DNA of 64,000 nt from Gilvimarinus sp. 2_MG-2023 (GCF_030547685.1 NZ_JAUOQM010000034.1:1-64000), one strand, 5' to 3'; shown: positions 46,010-54,623, numbered from the stretch's first letter. A program made the numbers and translations. The notes: generated from the sequence alone by a model not told the origin.

Positions 46010-46312
46010 TTTCGCCCGGCGGGCGAGTCACTTTTCGTGACGCGACGAAAAGTGACCAAAAGGCGCGCCCCCGCATCTCAGCCCTCGGCAACTGCTCCTG
46101 CGTTGCTCTAATAAACTACATCCATGTAGCTATTCGGGTTCCCGAATTCAAGCCAATTTTGAGGGTCGGAAAAGATCGCTTCCCAGCGCTTTTCCTTAAT
46201 TGCACGTCCATGTGCAATTAACCCACAAAACTAGCTCGAATTCGGCTGGATACAACGGGTGGGTCAGGGCGCTTCGTAGCGAGTTTTGTTTTTGCGTCAG
46301 ACGTCAGACTTT
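46010..46312. repeat. Palindrome-rich intergenic repeat, copy 1
   Basis: Begins TTTCGCCCGGCGGGCGAG and ends with TTTTGTTTTTGCGTCAGAC plus a GTCAGAC echo. Both borders recur in copy 2 at 46411-46669. The inside holds several palindromes: TCACTTTTCGT/ACGAAAAGTGA, CTACAT/ATGTAG, TTCGGG/CCCGAA and TTAATTGCAC/GTGCAATTAA. No gene is seen. It resembles multicopy intergenic elements of gammaproteobacteria rather than an insertion sequence. Confidence 0.7.
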
Positions 46313-46410
46313 CATTTCCCGTCAGGCATCTAAGTTTAATGTTTCGACTTCTTAGGGGGATTAAATTTTCTGCAAAAAAAAGTACCGGCCGCTCCTGAGC
46401 ATGTGCCGGA

Positions 46411-46669
46411 TTTCGCCCGGCGGGCGAGGCACTTTTTACTCCAAAAAGTACCCAAAAAGCCGCCCCCGGCAACTGGCCCCAGCGGGGTGCCCTCACTCCG
46501 ATTGATTTTAGCGGGCCGTATCGACAGGCCTTCCCTAGCCTGACGATACTTGCGCAAACTCCCTGTTTGCTTACCCACTAAAATCAACCTCCACTCGGCT
46601 CAGTGGCATGGGGGAGGGGATTTCGTAACCGGTTTTGTTTTTGCGTCAGACATCAGACGACGGACTTTA
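46411..46669. repeat. Palindrome-rich intergenic repeat, copy 2
   Basis: Shares with copy 1 the start TTTCGCCCGGCGGGCGAG, a GGCACTTTTTACTCCAAAAAG segment equivalent to the copy 1 hairpin, the GCCCCCGGCAACTG-type block, and the end GGTTTTGTTTTTGCGTCAGAC. The middle differs, with ATTTTAGCGGG and ACTAAAAT arms. The pair is in direct orientation about 100 bases apart. The remaining 46670-46965 is AT-rich with no supported gene. Confidence 0.7.
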
Positions 46670-46965
46670 GACACTCTACCCAATTGCTGGCTTCGCTCGT
46701 TTATCCATACGCTGGTGTACGCTAGGCAGTTTTCAATATATGAAAAAACCTTTATAGTCAGTGTCTTAACCAAATCGGAAGGTTAGATAACATGCCATCT
46801 GTGTGCAAGATAATGCGCTCGCACGCTTTGCCCGCCCTTCCCTGAGTCAATATATTGGTTAAATCGTTTAAAAATCAAAAGTTTTCGCCTTAACTTTGAA
46901 ATTTTTCAAGGAGTAATGACGCGTATGCACGATATGAAACTTTATAGCGCACAGGAGACAATGTC

Positions 46966-47397
46966 GTGAATTTTGACAGCATCACAGAATCAGTTGTAAT
47001 TCAGATAGCTGTCACTGTCATTCTATTTTTAGGTTCAGTTATTCTTGGGTGGATGTATGGGCCAATTAAATGGTACAGAGAAAATGAAAAGCTAAAGAAA
47101 ATTCTTCTAAGTGGAAGAAGGTTCAATTTCTTTTATCGGCCAACAGACAAAAAATTTAAGCCTGTCACATTTCTACCAAATGGCGAGATAGGGGAAGGGA
47201 AAAATCCAAATGAAAACTCTTGGAGAATTAGAAGAGGAAAATTAGAAATCTTCCACCAAGATAATTGTATATATAGCAGATTCGTTTTCGATCAGAGTTC
47301 AGGCCGCTTAAAACACACAAATGATGCAGATTGTGGAAGATCTGTGTTTGGTCAATATTTTGAACCTCTATTTAAGGGCACAAGAAGTGCGCTATAA
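46966..47397 (+). CDS. Membrane-anchored orphan protein in AT-rich island
   Basis: The 143-residue protein has one N-terminal transmembrane helix (about residues 10-30), then a basic segment (WYRENEKLKKILLSGRRFNF) and a β-rich region (FLPNGEIGEG, LEIFHQDNCIYSRFVFDQSS). The start is GTG with AGGAGA eight bases before it; the nearby ATG at 46960 meets a stop at once. Codon use and base composition are much more AT-rich than the rest of the window, indicating transfer. I do not recognise a family. The C-terminal domain is predicted cytoplasmic. Confidence 0.65.
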   Translation: MNFDSITESVVIQIAVTVILFLGSVILGWMYGPIKWYRENEKLKKILLSGRRFNFFYRPTDKKFKPVTFLPNGEIGEGKNPNENSWRIRRGKLEIFHQDNCIYSRFVFDQSSGRLKHTNDADCGRSVFGQYFEPLFKGTRSAL

Positions 47398-47459
47398 CAA
47401 ACCGATTCTTAGAGGCATATTTTTGCGCGAGATCGGGGGTATGAATGTATGGAAGGATT

Positions 47460-47481
47460 ACATGCCAGTTATTTGGCATGT
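47460..47481. repeat. Short palindrome between the two AT-rich genes
   Basis: ACATGCCA, six bases, TGGCATGT: a perfect 8-bp inverted repeat in the 196-base gap between the island genes. It could be a weak terminator for the first gene or an operator for the second. Confidence 0.35.
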
Positions 47482-47593
47482 GCAAATTGTTAAGCACTTT
47501 AGAAAAACTTATTTTCTAGGTTATTGTTCTCTGTATTAAAAGTTGGCTCGGAAAGTCGAGTCAGGACTATCGTTTATTATAAGGATTTATGTA

Positions 47594-48073
47594 ATGCCAA
47601 ATTCAGTTGAAATATCTAATATAAAAGAAGATAAAACACACGTTCTGGTAACTTTTGATAATCTTAATGATCAATTCTTGATTGAGCTTCAGGAGGCTTG
47701 TATAGCATCTGGTCGTGACTTTGAGTTTGATGGTTCAAATGTTGTTAGATTTAAACACTTGACGAGCAAAACATATGCTGAAAGTCAGGCGAGAAAACTA
47801 ATACGTGATACTCTAGGAGCTATGAAGAAGCCTGAGGATACGGAGATTGCTAGTTCCACAGGCAAGGTGGATTCCTCTCCGATAATTAAGACGGCTAATT
47901 TCTCCTCGCCACTCAATAGTCCGGTGGGCGAAGTTATTGTTACCGATATAAGTATGCCCTTTCTGTCTATGGTTATATTTATGGTTAAGTGGTCTATAGC
48001 TTCCATGCCTGCTCTTTTTATACTTTATGTTGTCGGCTATTTTTTTACAGTATTGATTGGCAATATTTTTTGA
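47594..48073 (+). CDS. Orphan protein with C-terminal membrane helix in AT-rich island
   Basis: The 159-residue protein has an N-terminal alpha/beta region (residues 1-75, MPNSVEISNIKEDKTHVLVT), a polar linker, and a strongly hydrophobic C-terminal segment (about 125-157, MVIFMVKWSIASMPALFILY onward). The ATG at 47594 with AAGGA eight bases upstream is preferred over the longer open frame from 47543. Low GC matches the previous gene. Family not recognised. The two genes may form one cargo unit. Confidence 0.6.
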   Translation: MPNSVEISNIKEDKTHVLVTFDNLNDQFLIELQEACIASGRDFEFDGSNVVRFKHLTSKTYAESQARKLIRDTLGAMKKPEDTEIASSTGKVDSSPIIKTANFSSPLNSPVGEVIVTDISMPFLSMVIFMVKWSIASMPALFILYVVGYFFTVLIGNIF

Positions 48074-48230
48074 TTTTTAAAACAATAATGGGGCTAGGAG
48101 AAACTACTCGCCCCTTTGTTTTGTTTGGCTCCGCTTGTTGGGCTCGAACTAGCTGTAATTGTAATCCCCCCAATAATCCACAGCAGTTATTAGTAGAAAA
48201 TTCCATTAAAATAGGATCAAGGAGTTTTCT

Positions 48231-48338
48231 ATGAAAAAGTCACGTTACAGCGATAGCCAAATACTGGCGAAGTTGAAGCAGAATGAGAGCGGAGTATCCG
48301 TTCCGGATTTATGCCGTGACCTAGCTTTTCTGCTGTAG
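48231..48338 (+). mobile_element. Truncated IS3-family orfA (transposase N terminus)
   Basis: ATG at 48231, preceded by AAGGAGTTTTCT, opens a 35-residue frame beginning MKKSRYSDSQILAKLKQNES and GVSVPDLCRD. This is the helix-turn-helix start of IS3-family OrfA proteins. Homology stops after about residue 29 (near 48318) and the frame ends soon after, so only a stub of the insertion sequence remains. No inverted repeats or orfB are visible. Confidence 0.75.
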
Positions 48339-48692
48339 TATTTCTGGCAGGTGGTAGAAGGTGAGGGGCTGGTGCTCTGAAGTGGTGACAAGCACGCGCA
48401 TTTTGCTGTCGAGATCTATCCCTTTTGGCCCTCCTTTCTCGACGTTGTAACGACCCTTTTGAAAAGTTTCTTCATCCATTGCTCGGAGCGAGTCTATCGG
48501 TTGTAGGTTGCAGGTTGCCGTGCCAGCGTTCATCCGGTTTTGTGAACAGGTGAATATATGGTGCCCCGGCATCGGCTCCAATATGTAACGGCCATCGTTG
48601 GTGAAGCGAGCCTTGTGGGGGCTATCTGACCCTGTTAGGGTGGCAGCGGGGGCGCAGAGTATTCGATTTGCGTTTTCGCCTCTTCGTTTGAG
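48321..48692 (-). pseudogene. Truncated ORF of unknown origin next to the IS stub
   Basis: A minus-strand frame is open from 48692 to a stop at 48321-48323. It reads protein-like throughout (LKRRGENANRILCAPAATL, NDGRYILEPMPGHHIFTC, GRYNVEKGGPKGIDLDSKMR). No ATG with ribosome site lies near its upstream end; the earliest initiators are internal (TTG 48581, ATG 48572). Its 3' end falls at the IS3 breakpoint. It is probably a fragment carried or cut by the insertion. The family was not recognised. Confidence 0.4.
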
Positions 48693-48780
48693 TTAGGCGG
48701 AAATGCGCAGCTTGCAATCCTACACTAGTACAGCCCGCCCTACTAAACTCGCCCCAAGTCGGTTATAACGAGAAGATCAC

Positions 48781-48808
48781 TTTTCCCCCTTTGCTGTCCA
48801 TGTATAAT
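48781..48808 (+). promoter_or_regulatory. Sigma-70-like promoter of the DUF481 gene
   Basis: A perfect TATAAT at 48803-48808 with a weak TTTTCC -35 box at 48781-48786 (16-base spacer). It lies about 35 bases before the DUF481 start codon. Confidence 0.45.
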
Positions 48809-48844
48809 GTTCCCATTTGCTGACTTGCCTGTAGAGGAGTAGTT

Positions 48845-49609
48845 ATGAAGGTTTTAGTATCTGGTATTGCCGCAGTGGCACTAATGAGTGGTTCGGCCTG
48901 GGTTGTTGCTGAGGATGCCCCCCCAAAGTGGGAGGCATCGGCGGAATTGGGGGCGATCAATACCACCGGTAATACAGAAACAACGTCGTTTAACGGTAAA
49001 TTGGACGTTATTCAGAATCTAGAGCGCTGGAAAAACACCTTTGCCGCCAGTGTTCTTTACAAGGAAGATCAGGTCGAAAATGATGCCGGCATTGAGTCGA
49101 GCGAAAAGACGGCGGAGAAATACTTTGCCTCGGTGAAAAGCGCCTATTTGCTAACGGGTGAGTATGGAAACTTATTCGGATATGCTTCGCACACTCACGA
49201 TGAGTTCGGTTCGTATCGCAAATACACAACGGTTTCTTTCGGATACGGTAAGCGCTTAATTAACGCTGAAACACTGACTTTAGATGCTGAAATTGGCCCT
49301 GGTTACTATTGGGGGGACCAAGTGATCGATGAGGATCTGGGGCTGGTTGTCCAAGAAGAGGGTGCCATGCTGCGTGCAGCGGCGGATTTGAAGTGGACAA
49401 TTTCTGAAAACGCCACCTTCACCCAGAAGCTGGGCGTTGAAGGCGGCGACGACAATACCCGTGTGCAAAGTGATACCGCTGTCAGTACTCAAATAAGCGG
49501 TAGCCTGCAAATGAAAGTTGGTTACTCCGTCACCCACGACACTGATGTGGCGATCGACAAAGAGAAAACCGATACCACCACCTACATCAATTTAGTCTAC
49601 AACTTTTAA
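48845..49609 (+). CDS. DUF481 (YdiY-like) outer-membrane beta-barrel protein
   Basis: The 254-residue protein has a signal peptide (cleavage near WVVA-ED) and the DUF481 pattern: WEASAELGAINTTGNTETTS near the mature N terminus, repeated amphipathic strands, FGYGKRLINAETLTLDAEIG and a terminal INLVYNF ending in Phe. E. coli YdiY is an acid-inducible member of unknown function. The ATG follows GTAGAGGAGTAGTT, a strong ribosome site. Its 3' end overlaps the convergent GST gene by four bases. Confidence 0.88.
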   Translation: MKVLVSGIAAVALMSGSAWVVAEDAPPKWEASAELGAINTTGNTETTSFNGKLDVIQNLERWKNTFAASVLYKEDQVENDAGIESSEKTAEKYFASVKSAYLLTGEYGNLFGYASHTHDEFGSYRKYTTVSFGYGKRLINAETLTLDAEIGPGYYWGDQVIDEDLGLVVQEEGAMLRAAADLKWTISENATFTQKLGVEGGDDNTRVQSDTAVSTQISGSLQMKVGYSVTHDTDVAIDKEKTDTTTYINLVYNF

Positions 49610-50298
49610 AGTGCGCACACCTGCCTCGCCCGTTGGTATGCCGGGCGAGCAGTGCATGTCGCTTCCCAGCGTGTTACCGAGGTAAAGTCGGCAAGCTGTA
49701 AGTGCTCTGCGGCTTTGTACGCGCTGGTCAGCGCCTCTACCCAGGGTACTATTGCCATATCGACAATACTGTAGCTTTCGCCCAGCATATACTCGTGGCG
49801 TTGCAGGTGTTCGTCTAGCACGCCGAGCAGTCGTCGTGTTTCATTGGTATAGCGCTGCACGGGGTATGGGTGGTCACAGCTTTCGACGGCGTATTTAAAA
49901 AAGTGACCAAATTGGCCGAACATGGGGCCGATATGGCCCACCTGAAAAAATAACCATTGATCACAGGCGCTGCGCCCGGCGCGGTCGAGGGGAGTAAACT
50001 CACCGGTTTTGTCCGCTAAGTAGCGCAAAATGGCCCCCGACTCCATCAGGCTGATGGGGTGGTCATCGGGGCCGTTGGGGTCAATCAAGGCCGGTATTTT
50101 ACTGTTGGGGTTAATGACCTTAAACGCCTGTGTGAACTGATCATCTTCTAAAATATTGATGAGGTGTGGTTCGTATTTTAACCCCATTTCCTCCAGCGCC
50201 AACGCGACTTTGATACCATTAGGCGTATTCATAGAGTACAGCTGAATGAAGCTTGGGTGTTTGGCGGGCCAGCGCTCGCGAACGAGTTGAAGTTGCAT
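49606..50298 (-). CDS. Glutathione S-transferase, Nu-class (YfcG/YghU-like)
   Basis: The 230-residue protein has a thioredoxin-like N-terminal domain with the Nu-class motif [33 protein letters not shown] and the γ-Glu-binding [16 protein letters not shown], then an all-helical C-terminal domain ([14 protein letters not shown]). YfcG-type enzymes show disulphide reductase activity with glutathione. The ATG start at 50298 gives an N-terminal extension of about 15 residues compared with YfcG. Confidence 0.88.
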   Translation of the reverse strand: MQLQLVRERWPAKHPSFIQLYSMNTPNGIKVALALEEMGLKYEPHLINILEDDQFTQAFKVINPNSKIPALIDPNGPDDHPISLMESGAILRYLADKTGEFTPLDRAGRSACDQWLFFQVGHIGPMFGQFGHFFKYAVESCDHPYPVQRYTNETRRLLGVLDEHLQRHEYMLGESYSIVDMAIVPWVEALTSAYKAAEHLQLADFTSVTRWEATCTARPAYQRARQVCAL

Positions 50299-50364
50299 GG
50301 GATGCTCCAGATTGGGTTGATTCGGATGAATTGGTCCAACACTGTTTGGAATGAGATAACGATT

Positions 50365-50847
50365 ATGACTTTAACACATTGCGATGAGACGGGTGCGGCC
50401 AGTATGGTCGATGTGGCTGATAAAGCGGTCACCCAGCGGGAGGCGCGTGCTCAGGCGTATGTCTACATGAGCGGGGAGACGCTACAGGCAGTGGCCGATA
50501 ACCGCTTAAAAAAGGGCGATGTTTTGGCCACGGCCCGCATCGCCGGCATTCAGGCGGCGAAAAAGTGCAGTGATCTGATTCCCCTTTGCCACCCGTTGGC
50601 ATTGAGTAAGGTGGATGTGAACTTTCAATTACAGCCCGGCGAGGGCCGTATTTATGTCGAGAGCTATTGCAAGCTGGTCGGGCAGACCGGGGTGGAAATG
50701 GAAGCGCTTACCGCGGCAAGTATAGCGGCGCTGACGATCGTTGATATGTGTAAGGCCATGGATATGGCGATGGTGATATCAGATATTTGTGTATTGGAAA
50801 AATCCGGTGGTCGGCGCGGCCATTATGTGCGGCAGGGCGAGGGTTAG
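50365..50847 (+). CDS. moaC: Cyclic pyranopterin monophosphate synthase
   Basis: MoaC converts 3',8-cH2GTP to cyclic pyranopterin monophosphate in molybdenum cofactor synthesis. The 160-residue protein contains [20 protein letters not shown], the active-site block [37 protein letters not shown] and CKAMD. Length equals the family. The ATG at 50365 is chosen over earlier frame codons because it begins the conserved N terminus. First gene of moaCDE. Confidence 0.96.
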   Translation: MTLTHCDETGAASMVDVADKAVTQREARAQAYVYMSGETLQAVADNRLKKGDVLATARIAGIQAAKKCSDLIPLCHPLALSKVDVNFQLQPGEGRIYVESYCKLVGQTGVEMEALTAASIAALTIVDMCKAMDMAMVISDICVLEKSGGRRGHYVRQGEG

Positions 50848-50851
50848 AAAA

Positions 50852-51103
50852 ATGGTATTGACCGTATTGTTTTTTGCCAGTTTGCGCGAGCGCTTGGGCT
50901 GCAATAAGCTCTCGCTGACCTTGCCCGCCGGGGCCAGCGTCGCCGACGTTATCACCACCTTGGCGGAGCGAGAGCCGGGCTGGTGTGAAGCATTCGAGCA
51001 AGGTCAATGCTTGGCTGCGGTCAACCAGCAAATGGTAAAGCCCGATTACTTGTTGGCCGATGGCGATGAGTTGGCATTATTTCCACCGGTGACAGGGGGT
51101 TAA
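50852..51103 (+). CDS. moaD: Molybdopterin synthase small subunit
   Basis: MoaD carries the sulphur used to build the dithiolene of molybdopterin. The 83-residue ubiquitin-like protein ends ALFPPVTGG; the terminal Gly-Gly becomes the thiocarboxylate. VLTVLFFASLRERLG is the typical first strand. Start ATG is four bases after the moaC stop; moaE begins at once after its stop. Confidence 0.95.
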   Translation: MVLTVLFFASLRERLGCNKLSLTLPAGASVADVITTLAEREPGWCEAFEQGQCLAAVNQQMVKPDYLLADGDELALFPPVTGG

Positions 51104-51559
51104 ATGGACTCGGTAAGCATACAAAACGCGCCATTTTCCGCCGCTGAAGAGTACTCCTCGGTATCGTCCGACGCCGGCGAGTGCGGTGCCGTGGTCCTGT
51201 TTACCGGGCGGGTGCGGGCCGAGAGTGAGGCCAATCCGGTGGTGGCTCTGGAGCTAGAACATTACCCAGGCATGACCGAGCAAGTACTCGAAGACTTAAT
51301 GGCCGAAGCTCGCCGCCGCTGGACGTTGGGCCAAATCCGGGTGGTGCATCGGGTCGGAGAAATTCTACTGGGGGATGAAATTGTTCTGGTAGCAGTCAGT
51401 GCGGCTCATCGGCGCGAGGCATTTGAAGCCTGTGAGTACCTAATGGATACGCTCAAATCGACCGTGCCATTTTGGAAAAAAGAAATTCGGCAGGATGGTA
51501 CAAGTCATTGGGTGGCAGCGAAGGGCAGTGATGAGAAAGCGGCCAGCCGCTGGGGCTGA
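51104..51559 (+). CDS. moaE: Molybdopterin synthase catalytic subunit
   Basis: MoaE with MoaD inserts sulphur into cyclic pyranopterin monophosphate. The 151-residue protein has GAVVLFTGRVRAESEAN, LELEHYPGMTEQVLEDLMAE, VVHRVGEILLGDEIVLVAVS, and the catalytic FWKKEIRQDGTSHWV. Size and motifs are standard. No moaA or moeB is in the window, so the rest of the pathway lies elsewhere. Confidence 0.96.
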   Translation: MDSVSIQNAPFSAAEEYSSVSSDAGECGAVVLFTGRVRAESEANPVVALELEHYPGMTEQVLEDLMAEARRRWTLGQIRVVHRVGEILLGDEIVLVAVSAAHRREAFEACEYLMDTLKSTVPFWKKEIRQDGTSHWVAAKGSDEKAASRWG

Positions 51560-51582
51560 CCGTCTCAGTGCGCAAAGAAAGA

Positions 51583-51942
51583 CTATTTGTCTTCCATGGC
51601 CTCTTCCATAGCACCTTTAGCGTCTTCCATAGCATCTTCGGTGGCATCAGCAGCGTCATCAGCAGCGTCTTCTGCGTCATCAGCAGCATCTTCCATAGCG
51701 TTTTTGCCATCTTCCATGGCATCTTCGGTAGCGTCAGCGGCATCATCAGCCATGTCTTCGGCTTTCTCTTTCAGTTCAGCCGCTTTATCTTTGGCCGCTT
51801 CGGTGGCGTTAGCCGCTTTGTCAGACATAGTTTCAGCAGCTTGCTCAGCATTTTGCTCCATGCTGGCCTCTTCTTCTTTGGGAGAACAGGCGGCCAAGGT
51901 ACCCAAGGCGGCGATTAGCAACAGTTTTGAGTAAATATTCAT
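51583..51942 (-). CDS. Acidic Ala/Asp/Glu-repeat lipoprotein
   Basis: The 119-residue protein begins MNIYSKLLLIAALGTLAACS, a lipoprotein signal with the lipobox L-A-A-C. The mature part is almost entirely an Ala/Asp/Glu/Met/Lys helical repeat (units such as DAADATEDAMEDAKGAMEEA recur). Such sequence favours a long coiled coil or extended helix in the periplasm. The AGAGGGAAAC ribosome site fixes the start at 51942. Repeat bias also opens long spurious frames on the other strand. The family and role are unknown. Confidence 0.75.
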   Translation of the reverse strand: MNIYSKLLLIAALGTLAACSPKEEEASMEQNAEQAAETMSDKAANATEAAKDKAAELKEKAEDMADDAADATEDAMEDGKNAMEDAADDAEDAADDAADATEDAMEDAKGAMEEAMEDK

Positions 51943-52125
51943 ACGTTTCCCTCTGGTTATTATTTGCTTGAGCGCTAAGTGTATGAATATTTGGGGGGTA
52001 AGCACAAGTCGAAACGTGCGACAGAGTGTGAACTTGGTTACAATAGGTCGATTATCACGGGGGCTCCAAAGCAGTATAGGCCCCGTATTCTCTACCGTAT
52101 CGGCCTAATTCACTAAAGTGGTTAC

Positions 52126-52326
52126 ATGACATTTGAGCAGTTTGAAACCGTGTCTCTGTTTTTGGGGATCGGCGGTTTAATTGGATTTATGTTGTTTATA
52201 GTCTGGGATCTGGCAAAAGAGTCTCAAGCGGGTAGGTTTGGGACTTTTATCTTATTTCTCGCGCTGGGTTTAGGGTTGTTAGGTTTTCTTATTAAAGCTG
52301 TACTGGTCGAAGTTATAGAAAAATAA
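52126..52326 (+). CDS. DUF2788-family small membrane protein
   Basis: The 66-residue protein has two transmembrane helices (about 8-28 and 38-60) and matches DUF2788 in composition and spacing (MTFEQFETVSLFLGIGGLIG, then IVWDLAKESQAGRFGTFILF). The function is unknown. It is 27 bases upstream of the hybrid kinase and probably cotranscribed with it. Confidence 0.75.
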   Translation: MTFEQFETVSLFLGIGGLIGFMLFIVWDLAKESQAGRFGTFILFLALGLGLLGFLIKAVLVEVIEK

Positions 52327-52353
52327 CATGGGTGCCATATCGGGGTAGGGTTT

Positions 52354-54591
52354 ATGTTCGAGTTATTTACACCATATTGCAAAGCTCAAAAAGACCGTCA
52401 GGTTATTCACGATACGGATGCCCGCGTCGCCAAATACAGCCGCCGGGGCCTTGTGCTCAACTTTCTGGTGTTTGCTTTAAGCTTAGTGTTTGGTGACTTT
52501 TTTCACCGTGAAACCAATTTAGCGGTCGTGCTGATTACCGGTTTGATGCTGGTGACCTTGCTGCGCAGTTATTACTTGTTCCGGTTTGAAGTGCTCTACT
52601 CACGAGCCCCCAGACGCTGGCGCACCCAGTATTTTTTAGCCTCCTTTATGGGCGCTATCTGGTGGAGTGTGATTCTCGTTAGCCTCACTCACGTGCTGGG
52701 GATGCGCGATGAAACCCTCATTATGTGGCTGTATACGGTGGTGTTTTACTCCTCTGTGGCCAATGTGTTCGCTCCTTATATTCGCTTTCTCAAGATTTAT
52801 TTATTTATCGGCATGATTCCGGCGGCGGGAACAGCGCTGATGTTGGGCTCGGTTGAGGGCGCTCTCTACGCTGCCATTATGGTGATGTTCTACTTAATGC
52901 TCGTGCACCAAGCCAAGGTGAATGGTGTGGGTTATTGGGAGCGCTTAGAAGCCAATCATATTCTCGATGAGCGCGCTCGTGGGCTGGAGTTTGAACAAAA
53001 AAGCTCCCGCGCCGCAATCGATTTGAAAAATGAATTTTTGGTGAATCTAGGCCATGAATTTCGGGTCTCACTTAACGATATTTTAGGCACTTTGTCCCTG
53101 GTGGATGAAGCCGAGCTGAGTGATCGCCAGAGCGATTTATTAAGCATGGCCACCAAGGCTGGCGAGCGACAGCTCGACTTGGTGAACAACGTGGTCGATT
53201 TTTCCAAAATCACCACCAAGTCGCTAGAGCTGGACGAATCGGTCTTTGATTTACGCCGCCTGGTGTCTAAATTAGTGCGCGACTTCTCGCTGGAGGCTCA
53301 CCAGCAAGGCGTTGAATTGAACTACCTGCTCGATACGGAGTTGCCCGCACGAGTAAAAGGCGATGCCGCGCGGCTGCGCCAAATTACCAGCAGCTTGCTT
53401 GGCCACGCGCTTAAATTTTCGGTAACGGGCAATGTCTTTGTCGAGGTAACCTTTGATGCGGCCGATGAGAGCCGCGGCGAATTGCAAATCGTGATTAGTG
53501 ACAGCCACTATCATCGTACCGAAGACGCTAAGGCTGAGGTGGATGAGTCGCGCCTGCAAGAGGCCGAGCAAACCGGGCGGGTCGGTATTGGCTTGTCGAT
53601 CAGTAAAGGGCTGGCCGAGTGTATGGGTGGCAGTGTACACCTACTGAAAACGCCCACGGGTGGCAATCGAATTCTTATTAACGTCAACCTAGAGGCCATT
53701 AGTCACCAGGGTAAAATCCTGGGCGCGGATCAGCGCCTGCGAGGTAAGCGCTTGCTGTTGGTTGATTTGCCCGATCGGGTCGCCCTCGACTTGCAAGACG
53801 AGCTGAGTAATTGGGGGGTTGAAGGGCAAACCGTTTACGGTTATGAACAAGCCGTCGATAAAGTACAAGCTTGCCAAGATGCCGGTGAAGCCATAGATTG
53901 CGTTGTTGTCTACAACCGTCTGAACAGCTTTAACGCGCTGGCCCTGTCGCGTGAGCTGGCGCAAGACGAAACTTCTGCCCAGCTTAAACAAATCATTGCC
54001 ATGAGTGTGTTGCAGCGCGACACCCCAGAGGTGCAAGAACACTTAGCGCATTACAAACAGGTGAGCTGTTTAGAAAAGCCGATTATCTACAAACATTTGT
54101 ACGATGCTTTGTGCCAGCGCTTATTGCTGAGCGAAGAACCCGAACCCACTCAGGCAGAGCCTGCTGCACCGATTGTGCCGGTGGCAGATGAGCCGGGAAC
54201 GAAAAGAGTGTTAGTGGTGGAGGATCACCGGGTTAATCAAATTGTGGCTTCGGGTATGCTGAAAAAGCTCGGCTGCTACGTACAATTGGTCAGCAGTGGC
54301 CCCGAGGCGGTGGCGATTTTGGAGAAAGAGCGCTTTGATTTGGTTTTTCTCGACAGCGAATTGCCCGAGAGTTCCGGTTTGTCAGCAGTTATGAAAATTC
54401 GTGAGCAAGAAAAAACCAACAATTCGCGCCGGCGTATTCCGGTTATTGCCATGATTCCCGAGCTGACCGAGGAGCAAGTCAGTGAACTCTTCTCGGTCGG
54501 CTTCGATGATCAAATCGATAAGCCTTTGCGTTTTGATGCGCTTGAAGGGCGGGTTCAGCGCTGGTTGGATCTCGGGATGGTCAATAGCTAA
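52354..54591 (+). CDS. Membrane hybrid histidine kinase with degenerate ATP-binding domain and two receiver domains
   Basis: The 745-residue protein has about six N-terminal membrane helices (25-195), a dimerisation domain with His234 in NLGHEFRVSLNDILG, an ATPase domain (335-435), a first receiver-like domain (about 464-590) and a second receiver (618-740) with Asp667 in FLDSELP and Lys723 in DKPL. The ATPase is abnormal: the N box reads SSLLGHALKFS with both usual Asn replaced, and the G1 box reads SDSHYH in place of DxGxG; G2 (GIGLSISK) persists. The first receiver has Tyr where the phospho-Asp should be (VVVYNRLN). It may be a pseudokinase or a phosphatase-type hub. Confidence 0.85.
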   Translation: MFELFTPYCKAQKDRQVIHDTDARVAKYSRRGLVLNFLVFALSLVFGDFFHRETNLAVVLITGLMLVTLLRSYYLFRFEVLYSRAPRRWRTQYFLASFMGAIWWSVILVSLTHVLGMRDETLIMWLYTVVFYSSVANVFAPYIRFLKIYLFIGMIPAAGTALMLGSVEGALYAAIMVMFYLMLVHQAKVNGVGYWERLEANHILDERARGLEFEQKSSRAAIDLKNEFLVNLGHEFRVSLNDILGTLSLVDEAELSDRQSDLLSMATKAGERQLDLVNNVVDFSKITTKSLELDESVFDLRRLVSKLVRDFSLEAHQQGVELNYLLDTELPARVKGDAARLRQITSSLLGHALKFSVTGNVFVEVTFDAADESRGELQIVISDSHYHRTEDAKAEVDESRLQEAEQTGRVGIGLSISKGLAECMGGSVHLLKTPTGGNRILINVNLEAISHQGKILGADQRLRGKRLLLVDLPDRVALDLQDELSNWGVEGQTVYGYEQAVDKVQACQDAGEAIDCVVVYNRLNSFNALALSRELAQDETSAQLKQIIAMSVLQRDTPEVQEHLAHYKQVSCLEKPIIYKHLYDALCQRLLLSEEPEPTQAEPAAPIVPVADEPGTKRVLVVEDHRVNQIVASGMLKKLGCYVQLVSSGPEAVAILEKERFDLVFLDSELPESSGLSAVMKIREQEKTNNSRRRIPVIAMIPELTEEQVSELFSVGFDDQIDKPLRFDALEGRVQRWLDLGMVNS

Positions 54592-54623
54592 GGGGGCTCT
54601 GAATGCTTAACCAGAGACTCCCC
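54592..54623. terminator. Imperfect hairpin between the hybrid kinase and xthA
   Basis: GGGGGCTCTG and CAGAGACTCCCC pair with one bulge around a 10-base loop between convergent genes. There is no T tract. Confidence 0.4.

Noticed and set aside
51587-51934. Two long plus-strand frames rich in Ala/Ser or Ile/Phe opposite the acidic lipoprotein
   Set aside because: They arise from the repeat structure of the real minus-strand gene; no signal for translation.
52010-52045. TGTAAC on the minus strand upstream of the acidic lipoprotein
   Set aside because: The box at 16-base spacing reads CGCACG, which matches only the first two bases of CGTCTA; too weak to add to the regulon.
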